This document shows positions 15,585-24,635 of a stretch of DNA of 64,000 bases, one piece after another. A program made the translations under genes and the position numbers. This DNA comes from Nitratireductor sp. ZSWI3 (lineage in GTDB: Bacteria > Pseudomonadota > Alphaproteobacteria > Rhizobiales > Rhizobiaceae). The DNA lies in the NCBI RefSeq assembly GCF_024655565.1, contig NZ_JANKOF010000017.1, positions 1 through 64,000 of the forward strand. The letters are read 5' to 3'. The stretch's first letter is position 1; the number at the start of each line of letters is the position of its first letter. Below the pieces are notes generated by a model that saw nothing but the letters and a program-made list of their open reading frames with translations, had not been told where the DNA came from and ran no database searches.

Positions 15585-18500
15585 ATGCAGTGGCGCGGTT
15601 TCTTGCCGGCAGGGTTCCAGGCGCGGCTTCTATTGGTCTTGCTGGTGGTCTCGATCCTACCGCTGGCGATCAGCGCCGCCGCCTTCTTCTCGCTGGTCAA
15701 CGCCAACATCGCCCGCGAGACCTTCGAGAAGATCGCCTTCGCGCGCGACGCCAAGAAGAGCGAGCTGACGCAGTATGTCTCCTTCGCCCGCCGCCAGGCC
15801 GAGAGCCTCGCCCAGACCAACATCGCCCGCTATTCCATCGGCGATTTCTACGGTTTCAGCTATGCGATGGGCCAGATCGCGCCCAGCGAGGCCGAGGCGG
15901 CCGATCACCTGCGCGCCCTGTTCGGCGTTGACGACGGGGCGATCGAGCATCCCGACCCGGTCAATTACGACCGCCTGCTGCGCGAGGCGCTCGCCTATGC
16001 CAATGCGCACAACCAGTTCCACGAGGAGTATCTCACCTTCGTGGAAAGCTCCGAATTCGACAATGTCTATCTCGTCAACGCGCGCGGACGGATCGTCTAT
16101 TCGGTGTTGAAGGACGACTATCTCGGCCGGCTCCTGCCGCAGGAGGACGCCACCTTGTCGCGGGCGCTGGCAGCGCTGCGCGCCGCACCCGAGGAGAGCA
16201 TTGTCTTCTACGACTTCTCGCGCGACAGCCAGACGGGCCGTTTCGCCGCCTATTTCGTCGCCCGGGTCAACCTCTACCAGCGCACCAGCGGCGCCGCGAT
16301 CCTGCGCCTGCCGGCGGAGAAACTCGCTGCCGTGGTCGGCGGCCACGAGGGCGGCAACGGCACGCTCAGCCTGGTCTCCTCGCGCGGCGCGGTGATCGCT
16401 TCCTCGGCGCGCCGCACGCTGCCGGAGGGAACCGCCGTGGCGCTGCCGCAGGCGATGGAAGCGCAAAGCGGCGTAACCATGCTCGAGGCCGGCCTGCTCG
16501 GCGCGCCGGCCCTGTCGGCCTGGACGCATCTCTCCCTGCCGGACGCCGTCTGGCTGTTCTCGGTGGATGCGGATGCAGCGTCGGCCTTCGCCGCCAGCAC
16601 ACGGCTGCGCAACATCCTGCTTGCCCTTGTTGCCCTGGCGCTGCCGCTGATCCTGCTCCTGTCCTATTGTCTCGCCCGCTCGCAGACGCGGCCGCTGAAA
16701 TCGGTCACCGACGCCGCCGAGGCGGTCGCCGCCGGGGCACTCGACATGAAGCTGCCCGAGTTCGACCAGCCGACCGAGTTCGCCCGCCTCTCCCAATCCG
16801 TCGCCCGCATGCGCGATGCGCTGCGCGAGCAGGTCAAGCTGATCAGCCAGAAGAACCGCGAGCTGGAAGCGCATATCGGCGAGATCGCCGAGAAGAACGT
16901 CGAGCTGGAGCAGGCCGACCGGATGAAGGACCAGTTCCTGGCCAACACCTCGCATGAGCTTCGAACGCCGCTCAACGGCATCATCGGCATCGCCGAGACC
17001 CTGTCGGCGGGCGCTGCCGGCGACATCGCGCCGGCACAGCGCAACCAGCTCCAGCTCATCACCTTCTCGGCGCGCCGCCTGTCGCGGCTGGTCGACGACC
17101 TGCTCGACCTCTACCGCATCCGCCAGGGCCGCATGCGGCTCGACATCCAGGCCGTCGACGTGGCGACCGGCGTGCGCCAGGTGCTGCTCCTGTCGGAACC
17201 GCTGCTGTCCGGAGAGCCGGTCAGCCTGCGCGTCGACATCCCGGACGGCACGCCTCCGGTGGTGGCCGATCCGGTGCGCTTCGAGCAGATCCTCTACAAC
17301 CTCATCGGCAACGCCATCAAATATGTCGACGACGGCCATATCCACGTCACCGCCTGGCAGGAGGGGGAAGGCGACGGCGCCACGGTGGCGGTCGCCGTCG
17401 AGGACACGGGACGAGGCATCTCGCCGGACAATCTCGAGCGCATCTTCCAGCCGCTCGAACAGGCCGACAATGCGGACATCACGCAGAAGAAGAGCGGCAC
17501 CGGTCTCGGCCTCGCCATCGCCCGCAATCTCGCCGCCCTGCTCGGCGGCACGCTGACGGCGACCAGCGAGCTCGGCCGCGGCTCGCGCTTCGTCCTGCAT
17601 CTGCCGGCCGCCGGCGCCGATGCGGCGGCGCAGGCGCAGGGCCGCTTCCCCGGCGGCCTGCATCAGACGATCAACGCGCTGGACGCGTTCGAGCCGCCCG
17701 TGGCCTCGGCCGGCGGCACGGACGCGCCGACCGTCGTCGTGGTCGACGACGAGCCGATCAACCTGCAGGTGCTGCGCAACGTGCTTCTGCCGCAGGGCTA
17801 TCGCGTGATCTGCGCCGACAACGGCCGCGCCGGCATCGAGGCCGTGCGCGAGCACAAGCCGGACCTCATCATCCTCGACGTGATGATGAACGACCTGTCG
17901 GGGCTGGAGGTGGCGCGGACGCTGCGCCGCCAGCACTCGCTGATCGACCTGCCGATCATCATGGTGACGGCGCGCAGCCGCACGCGCGACATGATCGCCG
18001 GCTTCGAGGCGGGCGCCAACGACTACGTGGTCAAGCCCTTCGTCAAGGACGAGCTGCTCACCCGCATCTCGACGCTGATCGAGGCGAGCCGCGCCCGCAG
18101 CCGCGCCGAGGAGAACCAGGCGCTGCGTGACGAGGTCGACCGCCGCATCCAGGTGGAGGACGCGCTGCGCCTGTCGCAGCGGCGCATGGCGCGCCTGCTC
18201 GACGCGCTGGAAGCCGGCCTCGTCTGCGTCAATGACAAGACGGTAGTGACCTATGCCAACCGCGCCGCCGAAGCGATCTTCGGCCGGCCGCTTGACCGGG
18301 CGACACCGCTCGCCGCCCTGCTGCCGGCCGACATCGTCGCCCTGCTCGACGGCCAGTGCCGGACCGATGGCGAGAGCAGCGCCACGCTGCATCTTGCCGG
18401 ACGCGATTTCAGCATCAACGCTTTCGAGCTGGAGCCGGAGGCGGGTTCGGGCATGGCGCTGGTGCTGAGCGATGCCGCGCAGGAAGCCGAGAGCCTGCTC

Positions 18501-18959
18501 GTCTCGGTGCGCGGCGCGATCGACAGCGCCCTGCCGGTCATGGCCGCCGAAGCGTGCGTCGAACCTATCCGCACGGCCCCTTCGGACGAAACCTACCGGG
18601 CCCTCATCGTGCAGGTGATGACCGGCAGCCTGGCGCTGTGGCGGCGCGTTAGCGGCAAGGACCGCATCGAGTTCGCCGAGGAAAGCGGCATCTGGCGCGT
18701 CAGCCTCGACAAGACCTCGCTGCAGACCCGCACTCTCGACAAATATCTCCTCATCGAGACGCTGCCGCTCAACCCGCGCTGGCGCGACGTCATCCGCTCG
18801 GCGGAGTTCGCGCTGGCACGCGGCGCGGCGGCGGAAGACGCCGAAACGGACCAGGCGGCGGCGCGGCTTACCGCCGATCTCGCCCGCCTGCGCGACCATC
18901 TGCGCCTCGCCACCGCACCGAAGCAGCGCCAGGACCAGCCGCACGACGCGGCACCCTGA
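15585..18959 (+). CDS. chiS: ChiS-like hybrid sensor histidine kinase
   Basis: This inner-membrane hybrid kinase has 1124 residues; the ATG at 15585 follows GGGAGGG. Order of domains: TM1 (about 14-38), periplasmic sensor (39-342), TM2 (343-364), HAMP, coiled coil, HisKA with phosphorylated His457 in SHELRTPLNG, HATPase (NLIGNAIKY, DTGRGIS, GTGLGLAIARNL), receiver with Asp765 (DLIILDVMM), PAS-like segment, and a conserved C-terminal region of about 140 residues (WRRVSGKDRIEFAEESGIW, TRTLDKYL, NPRWRDVI). Length, order and the divergent CBP-type transporter match Vibrio ChiS (about 1129 residues), whose C terminus binds DNA directly. Ligand and regulon are inferred. Confidence 0.8.
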   Translation: MQWRGFLPAGFQARLLLVLLVVSILPLAISAAAFFSLVNANIARETFEKIAFARDAKKSELTQYVSFARRQAESLAQTNIARYSIGDFYGFSYAMGQIAPSEAEAADHLRALFGVDDGAIEHPDPVNYDRLLREALAYANAHNQFHEEYLTFVESSEFDNVYLVNARGRIVYSVLKDDYLGRLLPQEDATLSRALAALRAAPEESIVFYDFSRDSQTGRFAAYFVARVNLYQRTSGAAILRLPAEKLAAVVGGHEGGNGTLSLVSSRGAVIASSARRTLPEGTAVALPQAMEAQSGVTMLEAGLLGAPALSAWTHLSLPDAVWLFSVDADAASAFAASTRLRNILLALVALALPLILLLSYCLARSQTRPLKSVTDAAEAVAAGALDMKLPEFDQPTEFARLSQSVARMRDALREQVKLISQKNRELEAHIGEIAEKNVELEQADRMKDQFLANTSHELRTPLNGIIGIAETLSAGAAGDIAPAQRNQLQLITFSARRLSRLVDDLLDLYRIRQGRMRLDIQAVDVATGVRQVLLLSEPLLSGEPVSLRVDIPDGTPPVVADPVRFEQILYNLIGNAIKYVDDGHIHVTAWQEGEGDGATVAVAVEDTGRGISPDNLERIFQPLEQADNADITQKKSGTGLGLAIARNLAALLGGTLTATSELGRGSRFVLHLPAAGADAAAQAQGRFPGGLHQTINALDAFEPPVASAGGTDAPTVVVVDDEPINLQVLRNVLLPQGYRVICADNGRAGIEAVREHKPDLIILDVMMNDLSGLEVARTLRRQHSLIDLPIIMVTARSRTRDMIAGFEAGANDYVVKPFVKDELLTRISTLIEASRARSRAEENQALRDEVDRRIQVEDALRLSQRRMARLLDALEAGLVCVNDKTVVTYANRAAEAIFGRPLDRATPLAALLPADIVALLDGQCRTDGESSATLHLAGRDFSINAFELEPEAGSGMALVLSDAAQEAESLLVSVRGAIDSALPVMAAEACVEPIRTAPSDETYRALIVQVMTGSLALWRRVSGKDRIEFAEESGIWRVSLDKTSLQTRTLDKYLLIETLPLNPRWRDVIRSAEFALARGAAAEDAETDQAAARLTADLARLRDHLRLATAPKQRQDQPHDAAP

Positions 18960-19004
18960 TAGCCTTTTTCACGACACCGTTCTTCTGCCGGGATCAAGAC
19001 ACAC

Positions 19005-20927
19005 ATGCCGAACACCGCCCCTTACCGACTGCTGTCCGACTGGAATGCGCAGGACCGCGTGATCGAGTTGAAGCTTGAAATCGCCGGCGGCGCGACGCTC
19101 GCCGGCGCCAAGCTTGCCACCACCTCTCTGTTCCGCATTCATCCCGAATGCCGCATCGAGGGCGCGACGCTTGCCGGGCAGTTGTCCAACCACCATGTCT
19201 TCGCCCAGCCCGAAGGGACGCGCATCGCGCCCGGCCAGAGCTGGATCATCCGCGCCGACCGGCTGAGCCATGTTTTGCGCCACTATACCTACGGCCCGAA
19301 AAGCGCCTTCCTCATCCTCGCCGATGGCTCGACACATCCCGTCGCCGTCGAGCCCATGACGCTGAACGGTGTGCCGGGCGCGCCGCATTGGGAGGAGATC
19401 GCCCCGCAGGACCTGCCGGCCGGCGCCGCCCCGCTCTCCGTCATTCCCGCTCCGCGCGCGGTGAGCGTTGCGGGGCGCCGCGACCCGGCCCTGCCGCTGG
19501 TGATCGCCACGGAGGCGCCGCTTGCCGCCCAGAAGGCGTTTTCCGCCGTGCGGGCGCTGGCCGGCCGGTTGTTCACCAGGGACGAGCCCCTTTATTGCCA
19601 CGGCGAAGGCCACATCGTCGCCGCACAGGACGAGGCCGCGCTGCGCGACGGCGCCTACCGCATTGCCTTCGCGCGCGATGGTATCACCCTCAGCGCCGGC
19701 GGCGAGGACGGCTATCGCCACGGCTTCATCACGCTGGGGCAGATGCTGCGCGGCGCGCGGCAGCGGCCCCGCGACTTCGCGCTGCCCGAGGCCGGCACCA
19801 TCGACGACGAGCCGCGCTTCGGCTGGCGCGGCGCGCATCTCGATGTCGCCCGCCAGTTCTACGCCATGCAGGACGTGGTCGACTTCCTCGACTGCCTCGC
19901 CTGGAACAAGCTCAACCGCTTCCACATGCATCTGAACGACGACGAGGCCTGGCGGCTGGAGATCCCCCGCTTTCCGGCGCTGACGGAAAAGGCGGCCTTC
20001 CGCGGCGTCGGCGAAATCCTGCCGCCGCTGCTCGGCACGCCCGCCGAGCGCACCGGCGGCTTCTACACGGGCGACGACATTCGCGCGCTTGTCGCGCACG
20101 GCCTGTCGCTCGGCATCGAGATCATTCCCGAAATCGACATTCCCGGCCATTGCCACTGCGTGCTGGAGGTGTTGCCGGAATTGCGCGATCCGGGCGAGAC
20201 CGGTGTCTATCGCTCGGTGCAGTATTTCCCCAACAACGCGCTCAATCCGGCGGTCGAGGCGACCTGGGATTTTCTCGCCGCCGTGTTCGACCGCCTCGTC
20301 GAGCTATTCCCGGCGCGCCACCTCCATGCCGGCGCGGACGAGGTGGCGGAGGGCGCCTGGCTCGGCTCGCCGCTCGCCGTGGCGCTCGGCGAAAGGCTGT
20401 TCGGCAAGGCGGAGACCTTCACGCTGCAATCCCATTTCCTGAAACGCGTCCAGGAAATGCTGCGTGCGCGCGGACGCGACATCGCCGTATGGGAAGAAGC
20501 GGCGCTGGGCGGCGGCCTCGATGCCGAAGGGGCATTGCTCGTCGCCTGGAGAGAATCGAAGAGCGGCCGGGCGCTCGCCGAACAGGGCTATCGGGTCGTT
20601 CTGGCGCCGGCCGAGCACTACTATTTCGACATGGCCCGCTCGGCCGAATGGTGGGAGCCGGGCGCGAGCTGGGCCGGCACGGTGTCGCTGCGCGACACCT
20701 ACGACTACGACCCCGGCAGCGACTGGCCCGACGCGCTGAAGCCGCAACTCGCCGGCGTCCAGTCCTGTCTCTGGTCGGAGAACCTTTCCTTGCCCGGCCT
20801 CTTCACCCATCTCGTCTACCCGCGCCTTTCCGCCATGGCGGAAGGTGCCTGGTGCGCGCCCGAGCGCAAGGATTTCGCCCGTTTCCTGGCGACCCAGGAC
20901 CTGATGCCCGTCTCGGCGAGGGGCTGA
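19005..20927 (+). CDS. cytosolic beta-N-acetylhexosaminidase, GH20
   Basis: This GH20 hexosaminidase releases terminal GlcNAc from chitooligosaccharides by substrate-assisted catalysis. It has 640 residues: an N-terminal beta domain (about 1-140), a GH20b-like domain (about 145-275), then the TIM barrel (FGWRGAHLDVARQFY, WNKLNRFHMHLNDDEAWRLEI, EIIPEIDIPGHC). The catalytic Asp445-Glu446 pair is in HAGADEVAEGAW, and the WSENL loop appears near the end. No signal peptide is present, so it should act in the cytoplasm on imported oligomers. It starts 46 bases after the ChiS-like kinase on the same strand, most likely in its operon. Confidence 0.92.
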   Translation: MPNTAPYRLLSDWNAQDRVIELKLEIAGGATLAGAKLATTSLFRIHPECRIEGATLAGQLSNHHVFAQPEGTRIAPGQSWIIRADRLSHVLRHYTYGPKSAFLILADGSTHPVAVEPMTLNGVPGAPHWEEIAPQDLPAGAAPLSVIPAPRAVSVAGRRDPALPLVIATEAPLAAQKAFSAVRALAGRLFTRDEPLYCHGEGHIVAAQDEAALRDGAYRIAFARDGITLSAGGEDGYRHGFITLGQMLRGARQRPRDFALPEAGTIDDEPRFGWRGAHLDVARQFYAMQDVVDFLDCLAWNKLNRFHMHLNDDEAWRLEIPRFPALTEKAAFRGVGEILPPLLGTPAERTGGFYTGDDIRALVAHGLSLGIEIIPEIDIPGHCHCVLEVLPELRDPGETGVYRSVQYFPNNALNPAVEATWDFLAAVFDRLVELFPARHLHAGADEVAEGAWLGSPLAVALGERLFGKAETFTLQSHFLKRVQEMLRARGRDIAVWEEAALGGGLDAEGALLVAWRESKSGRALAEQGYRVVLAPAEHYYFDMARSAEWWEPGASWAGTVSLRDTYDYDPGSDWPDALKPQLAGVQSCLWSENLSLPGLFTHLVYPRLSAMAEGAWCAPERKDFARFLATQDLMPVSARG

Positions 20928-21050
20928 GACAGGCTTAAAGGAGCGGGCTGCGCGCCCTCATCCTTGATCTTCGCCATCCGGGGCCGGAGCGGCGGCGGCA
21001 TCTTTTTTGCTGCCGTTCGCCCGGTTGACATATTCGCGTCTTGGCGTACC

Positions 21051-21082
21051 ATTCTCTTATAACAAATTATATTCTCTTATAA
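21051..21082 (+). promoter_or_regulatory. 20-bp-spaced direct repeat upstream of the second transporter operon
   Basis: ATTCTCTTATAA occurs twice, at 21051-21062 and 21071-21082, two helical turns apart and just before the ribosome-binding site of the next gene. A TTGACA at 21025-21030 could be a -35 element. The repeat is a plausible operator, for example for the IclR regulator at 29904. Confidence 0.45.
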
Positions 21083-21107
21083 GGGAACAATGGAGAGAGG
21101 AGAGACC

Positions 21108-22637
21108 ATGCACCGTTTCACGATCGCCCTCATGCTCGGCGCGGCTGCGCTGAGCGTGACGGCACCGGCCGCCGCCCAGGAAAAGGGCGGCGTCATCAAG
21201 GTCGCGACCATCGGCGAGCCGCCGACGCTCGACCCGATGACCTCCACCGCCGACCTGGTCGGCATCATCACCCAGCACATGTTCGAGACGCTCTACACCT
21301 TCGATGCCAACTGGGCAGCGACGCCGCTGCTCGCGGCCGAGCTGCCGCAGGTCTCGGACGACGGGCTGAGCTACACGATCCCGCTGCGCCAGGGCGTCAC
21401 CTTCCACGACGGTTCGGACATGACCGCGGTCGACGTGGTCGCCTCTCTCGAGCGCTGGATGAAGATCGCCACGCGCGGCAAGCAGACGGCCGAGCTCATC
21501 AGCCGCGTCGAGGCCGTCGACGATTACACCGTGCGCATCACGCTCAAGGAGCCTTACGCGCCGCTCGTCTCGCTGCTGTCGCTCAACAACTCGGCCGCCA
21601 TCGTGCTGCCGTCGGAGATCGCCGGCGAAGCCGAGATCAAGGAGCCCGTCGGCACCGGCCCCTACAAGATGAAGGAGCGCAAGCCCGACCAGTATATCGA
21701 TCTCGTCCGCTTCGACGGCTACAAGAGCCGCGAGGGCGAGCCGAACGGCTATGGCGGCGCACGCCTGCAATATGCCGACGAGATCGTCTTCACGCCGGTG
21801 CCTGATGCCAACACGCGCGTCGAGGGCGCCGTTGCCGGCCAGTTCGACTACATCGATTCCATTCCCGTCGAATCCTACCAGCGCATCGCCGACGGCAAGA
21901 CCGATCCGGTGATGCTCGCCCCCTTCGGCTGGCCGGTCTTCGTGATGAACACCAAGGAAGGCGTCAACGCCGACATCAAGGTGCGCAAGGCGATCCAGGC
22001 AGCGCTGGCCCCGCAGGACATGCTGCTTGCGGCCTTCGGCACGGAGGACTTCTTCAAGGCCGACGGCGCCATGTATCCGGAAAGCTATGTCTGGCACACC
22101 GAAGCCGGCACCGAGCCCTACAAGCCGGCCGGCGACACGGAAGCCGCCAAGGCGCTGCTTTCCGACTCCAGCTATGACGGCTCGCCGCTGCGCATCCTCA
22201 CCTCGCGCCAGTACGAGTTTCACTACACCATGGCCCAGGTGGCGGCCGAGTATCTGAAGGCGGCCGGCTTCCAGGTCCAGCTCGACGTGGTCGAATGGGC
22301 GACGCTCACCCAGCGCCGCACCGACCCGGCGCTGTGGGATATCTACATCACCCACTCGCCCTTCCTGCCCGAGCCGTCGCTGACCGGCATCATGTCGGAC
22401 TCCTCGCCCGGCTGGTGGGTCTCCGACAACAAGCACAAGGTGCTGGCCGCCTTCAACTCGGAAGCCGATCCGAAAAAGCGCGCCGAGCTCTGGGCCGACG
22501 TGCAGAAGGCCATCTACGACGAGGTGCCCGCCTACAAGGTCGGCAACTTCAACGCCGTCGGCGCCCAGTCGCCAAAGCTGAAAGGCATGCAGGCGGCGCC
22601 GTGGCCCTATTTCTGGAATGCCTGGCTGGAGAAGTGA
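21108..22637 (+). CDS. Opp/Dpp-family ABC transporter solute-binding protein
   Basis: This is an SBP_bac_5 periplasmic binding protein of 509 residues with a Sec signal (ALMLGAAALSVTAPAAAQ). The start at 21108 follows GAGAGAGGAGA; an in-frame ATG at 21090 is less likely. Family motifs include TLDPMTSTADLVGIITQHMFETLY, FHDGSDMTAVDVVASL and PVGTGPYKM. It is the first gene of an operon that also encodes permeases, ATPases and an amidohydrolase. The ligand is therefore probably an N-acylated amino compound or small peptide. Confidence 0.88.
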   Translation: MHRFTIALMLGAAALSVTAPAAAQEKGGVIKVATIGEPPTLDPMTSTADLVGIITQHMFETLYTFDANWAATPLLAAELPQVSDDGLSYTIPLRQGVTFHDGSDMTAVDVVASLERWMKIATRGKQTAELISRVEAVDDYTVRITLKEPYAPLVSLLSLNNSAAIVLPSEIAGEAEIKEPVGTGPYKMKERKPDQYIDLVRFDGYKSREGEPNGYGGARLQYADEIVFTPVPDANTRVEGAVAGQFDYIDSIPVESYQRIADGKTDPVMLAPFGWPVFVMNTKEGVNADIKVRKAIQAALAPQDMLLAAFGTEDFFKADGAMYPESYVWHTEAGTEPYKPAGDTEAAKALLSDSSYDGSPLRILTSRQYEFHYTMAQVAAEYLKAAGFQVQLDVVEWATLTQRRTDPALWDIYITHSPFLPEPSLTGIMSDSSPGWWVSDNKHKVLAAFNSEADPKKRAELWADVQKAIYDEVPAYKVGNFNAVGAQSPKLKGMQAAPWPYFWNAWLEK

Positions 22638-22650
22638 TGCCGGGGCGCCT

Positions 22651-22762
22651 GCCCCTCATCCGCCTGCCGGCACCTTCTCCCCGCAAGCGGGGAGAAGGAG
22701 GATGGCCTCAACGTGGATGCCCCCTCTCCCCGTTCACGGGGAGAGGGTAAGGGTGAGGGGCG
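22651..22762. repeat. dispersed palindromic repeat, copy A
   Basis: A 112-bp unit between the binding-protein and permease genes starts GCCCCTCATCCGCCTGCCGG and ends GGTGAGGGGCG. It contains two hairpins (CTTCTCCCCGC/GCGGGGAGAAG and CCTCTCCCCG/CGGGGAGAGG). A clearly homologous copy lies in opposite orientation at 28408-28520. It probably folds in mRNA and modulates expression of distal operon genes. Confidence 0.8.
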
Positions 22763-22830
22763 AAAACGACGGTAACGGATACACTGCGCGGCACACGAAG
22801 CCGCCAACGAAGAGAACAGACCGCAACACC

Positions 22831-23772
22831 ATGCTACGCGCAGCCTTCAACCGTCTGGTCGGCATGCTCACGGTGATGATCCTCGTGGTCACCATCGTCT
22901 TCGTCATCGTGCGCGTCACGCCCGGTGATCCGGCCGCCGTCATGCTCGGGCCGGAAGCCACCGCGCAGGACGTCGAGGACCTGCGCCAGCGGCTCGGCCT
23001 CGACGGATCGCTGATCGAGCAGTTCGGCGTCTATGTGGCCGGCATCGCCAGGGGCGACCTCGGCCAGTCGATCTTCCTCGGACAGTCGGTGGGCACCGCG
23101 CTCTGGCAGCGCGCCGAACCGACCTTCTTCCTCACCATCTTCTCGCTGCTGATCGCCGTCGTCATCGCGCTGCCCGTCGGCATCGCCTCGGCCTATTGGC
23201 GCGGCTCCCTGTTCGACCAGACGATGACGACACTCGCCATGCTGGCGGCCAGCGTGCCGAGCTTCTGGCTGGGGCTGCTCCTGATCCAATCCTTCGCCGT
23301 CGGCCTCGGCTGGTTCCCCACATCCGGCTATGGCGGGCCGGGCACGACGCTTTTCGAACGGCTGCATCACCTGGTGCTGCCGGCCGTGACGCTCGGCGTC
23401 GTCAGCTCCGCGCTCATCATGCGCTTCACCCGCGCCTCGATGCTCGACGTGCTCAACGACGACTATGTGCGCACCGCCCGCTCGAAGGGCATGACCGAAT
23501 GGCGCGTCGTGCTGAAACATGCGCTGAAGAATGCGCTGATCCCGATCCTCACCGTCATCGGCCTGACTGCCGCGCTGCTCATCTCGGGCGCCATCGTCAC
23601 CGAGACCGTGTTCGGCCTGCCAGGCGTCGGCAACCTCATCGTTTCGGCGGTTCTGCGGCGCGACTATCCCGTCATCCAGGGGGCGCTGCTGATCGTCGCC
23701 GGGCTCTACGTGCTGGTGAACTTCCTCATCGACATGCTCTATCTCCTCGTCGACCCAAGGGTGCGTTACTGA
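22831..23772 (+). CDS. Opp/Dpp-family ABC transporter permease (DppB type)
   Basis: This is the first permease of transporter 2, 313 residues with six helices. It begins MLRAAFNRLVGMLTVMILVV, with the family motif RVTPGDPAAVMLG and the EAA loop ARSKGMTEWRVVLKHALKNALIPIL. The frame is open further upstream through the palindromic repeat, but homology begins at the ATG at 22831. Its stop shares a base with the start of the next permease. Confidence 0.9.
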   Translation: MLRAAFNRLVGMLTVMILVVTIVFVIVRVTPGDPAAVMLGPEATAQDVEDLRQRLGLDGSLIEQFGVYVAGIARGDLGQSIFLGQSVGTALWQRAEPTFFLTIFSLLIAVVIALPVGIASAYWRGSLFDQTMTTLAMLAASVPSFWLGLLLIQSFAVGLGWFPTSGYGGPGTTLFERLHHLVLPAVTLGVVSSALIMRFTRASMLDVLNDDYVRTARSKGMTEWRVVLKHALKNALIPILTVIGLTAALLISGAIVTETVFGLPGVGNLIVSAVLRRDYPVIQGALLIVAGLYVLVNFLIDMLYLLVDPRVRY

Positions 23773-24635
23773 TGGCCGGGGCTGCTTCCATCGCGGGCCG
23801 CGAGCCCAATCTGCTGATGCGTCTCGTGTCGCGGCCGACAGCGCTCGGCGGTCTTCTGGTGCTGGTGGTGATCGCCCTGGCGGCGCTTTTCGCCCCCTGG
23901 CTCAGCAGCCATGCGCCGGGCCAGCTCTCCATCGCCAACCGGCTCACGCCGCCCGGCGCCCTCTACCTGATGGGCACGGACGATCTCGGCCGAGACATCT
24001 TCGCGCGCGTCCTTTATTCGGGCCGCACCTCGCTGACCGTCGGCTTCCTGGTCGTCGCCGTCGCCTCCGTCATCGGCATCGTCCTCGGCCTCGTCGCCGG
24101 CTTCTTCCGCAAGGCCGACGCGCCGGTCTCGCGCCTGATCGACGCCATGATGGCCTTTCCCGACATCCTTCTCGCCATCGCCCTGGTGGCGGCGCTCGGG
24201 CCTTCGGCGGCCAATGTGGTGCTGGCGCTCGGCATCGTCTATGCGCCGCGCCTGGCGCGCGTCGTGCGCGCCTCCACCCTCGTCATCCGCGAGTTGCCCT
24301 ATGTGGAGGCCGCCCGCGCGCTCGCCGTGCCGACACCGGTTATCCTCGTCCGGCACGTGCTGCGCAACGTCACCTCGCCGCTGCTCGTGCAGGCGACCTT
24401 CATCTTCGCCCAGGCGATCCTTGCCGAGGCGGGGCTCTCCTTCCTCGGCGTCGGCATATCGCCCGACATTCCGACCTGGGGAACCATGATCTCGGTCGGG
24501 CGGCAATATATGAGCAGCGCCGGCTGGATCATGCTCTTCCCGGGGCTCGCCATTGTCTTCACCGTGCTGGCGCTGCAGCTTCTCGGCGACGGGCTGCGCG
24601 ACCTGCTCGACCCGCGGCTTGCAAAGGATATCTGA
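23772..24635 (+). CDS. Opp/Dpp-family ABC transporter permease (DppC type)
   Basis: This is the second permease, 287 residues. After an N-terminal helix it carries the DppC signature LMGTDDLGRDIFARVLYSGRTSLTVG, five further helices, and the EAA loop PYVEAARALAVPTPVILVRHVLRNV. Overlaps of one base (TGATG) on both sides link it to the DppB-type gene and to the amidohydrolase. Confidence 0.9.
   Translation: MAGAASIAGREPNLLMRLVSRPTALGGLLVLVVIALAALFAPWLSSHAPGQLSIANRLTPPGALYLMGTDDLGRDIFARVLYSGRTSLTVGFLVVAVASVIGIVLGLVAGFFRKADAPVSRLIDAMMAFPDILLAIALVAALGPSAANVVLALGIVYAPRLARVVRASTLVIRELPYVEAARALAVPTPVILVRHVLRNVTSPLLVQATFIFAQAILAEAGLSFLGVGISPDIPTWGTMISVGRQYMSSAGWIMLFPGLAIVFTVLALQLLGDGLRDLLDPRLAKDI

Noticed and set aside
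15657-18944. 1095-residue open frame antisense to the hybrid kinase
   Set aside because: It is an Arg/Ala/Gly-rich shadow with no domain structure, while the opposite strand has complete kinase domains; long antisense frames are common at this GC content.
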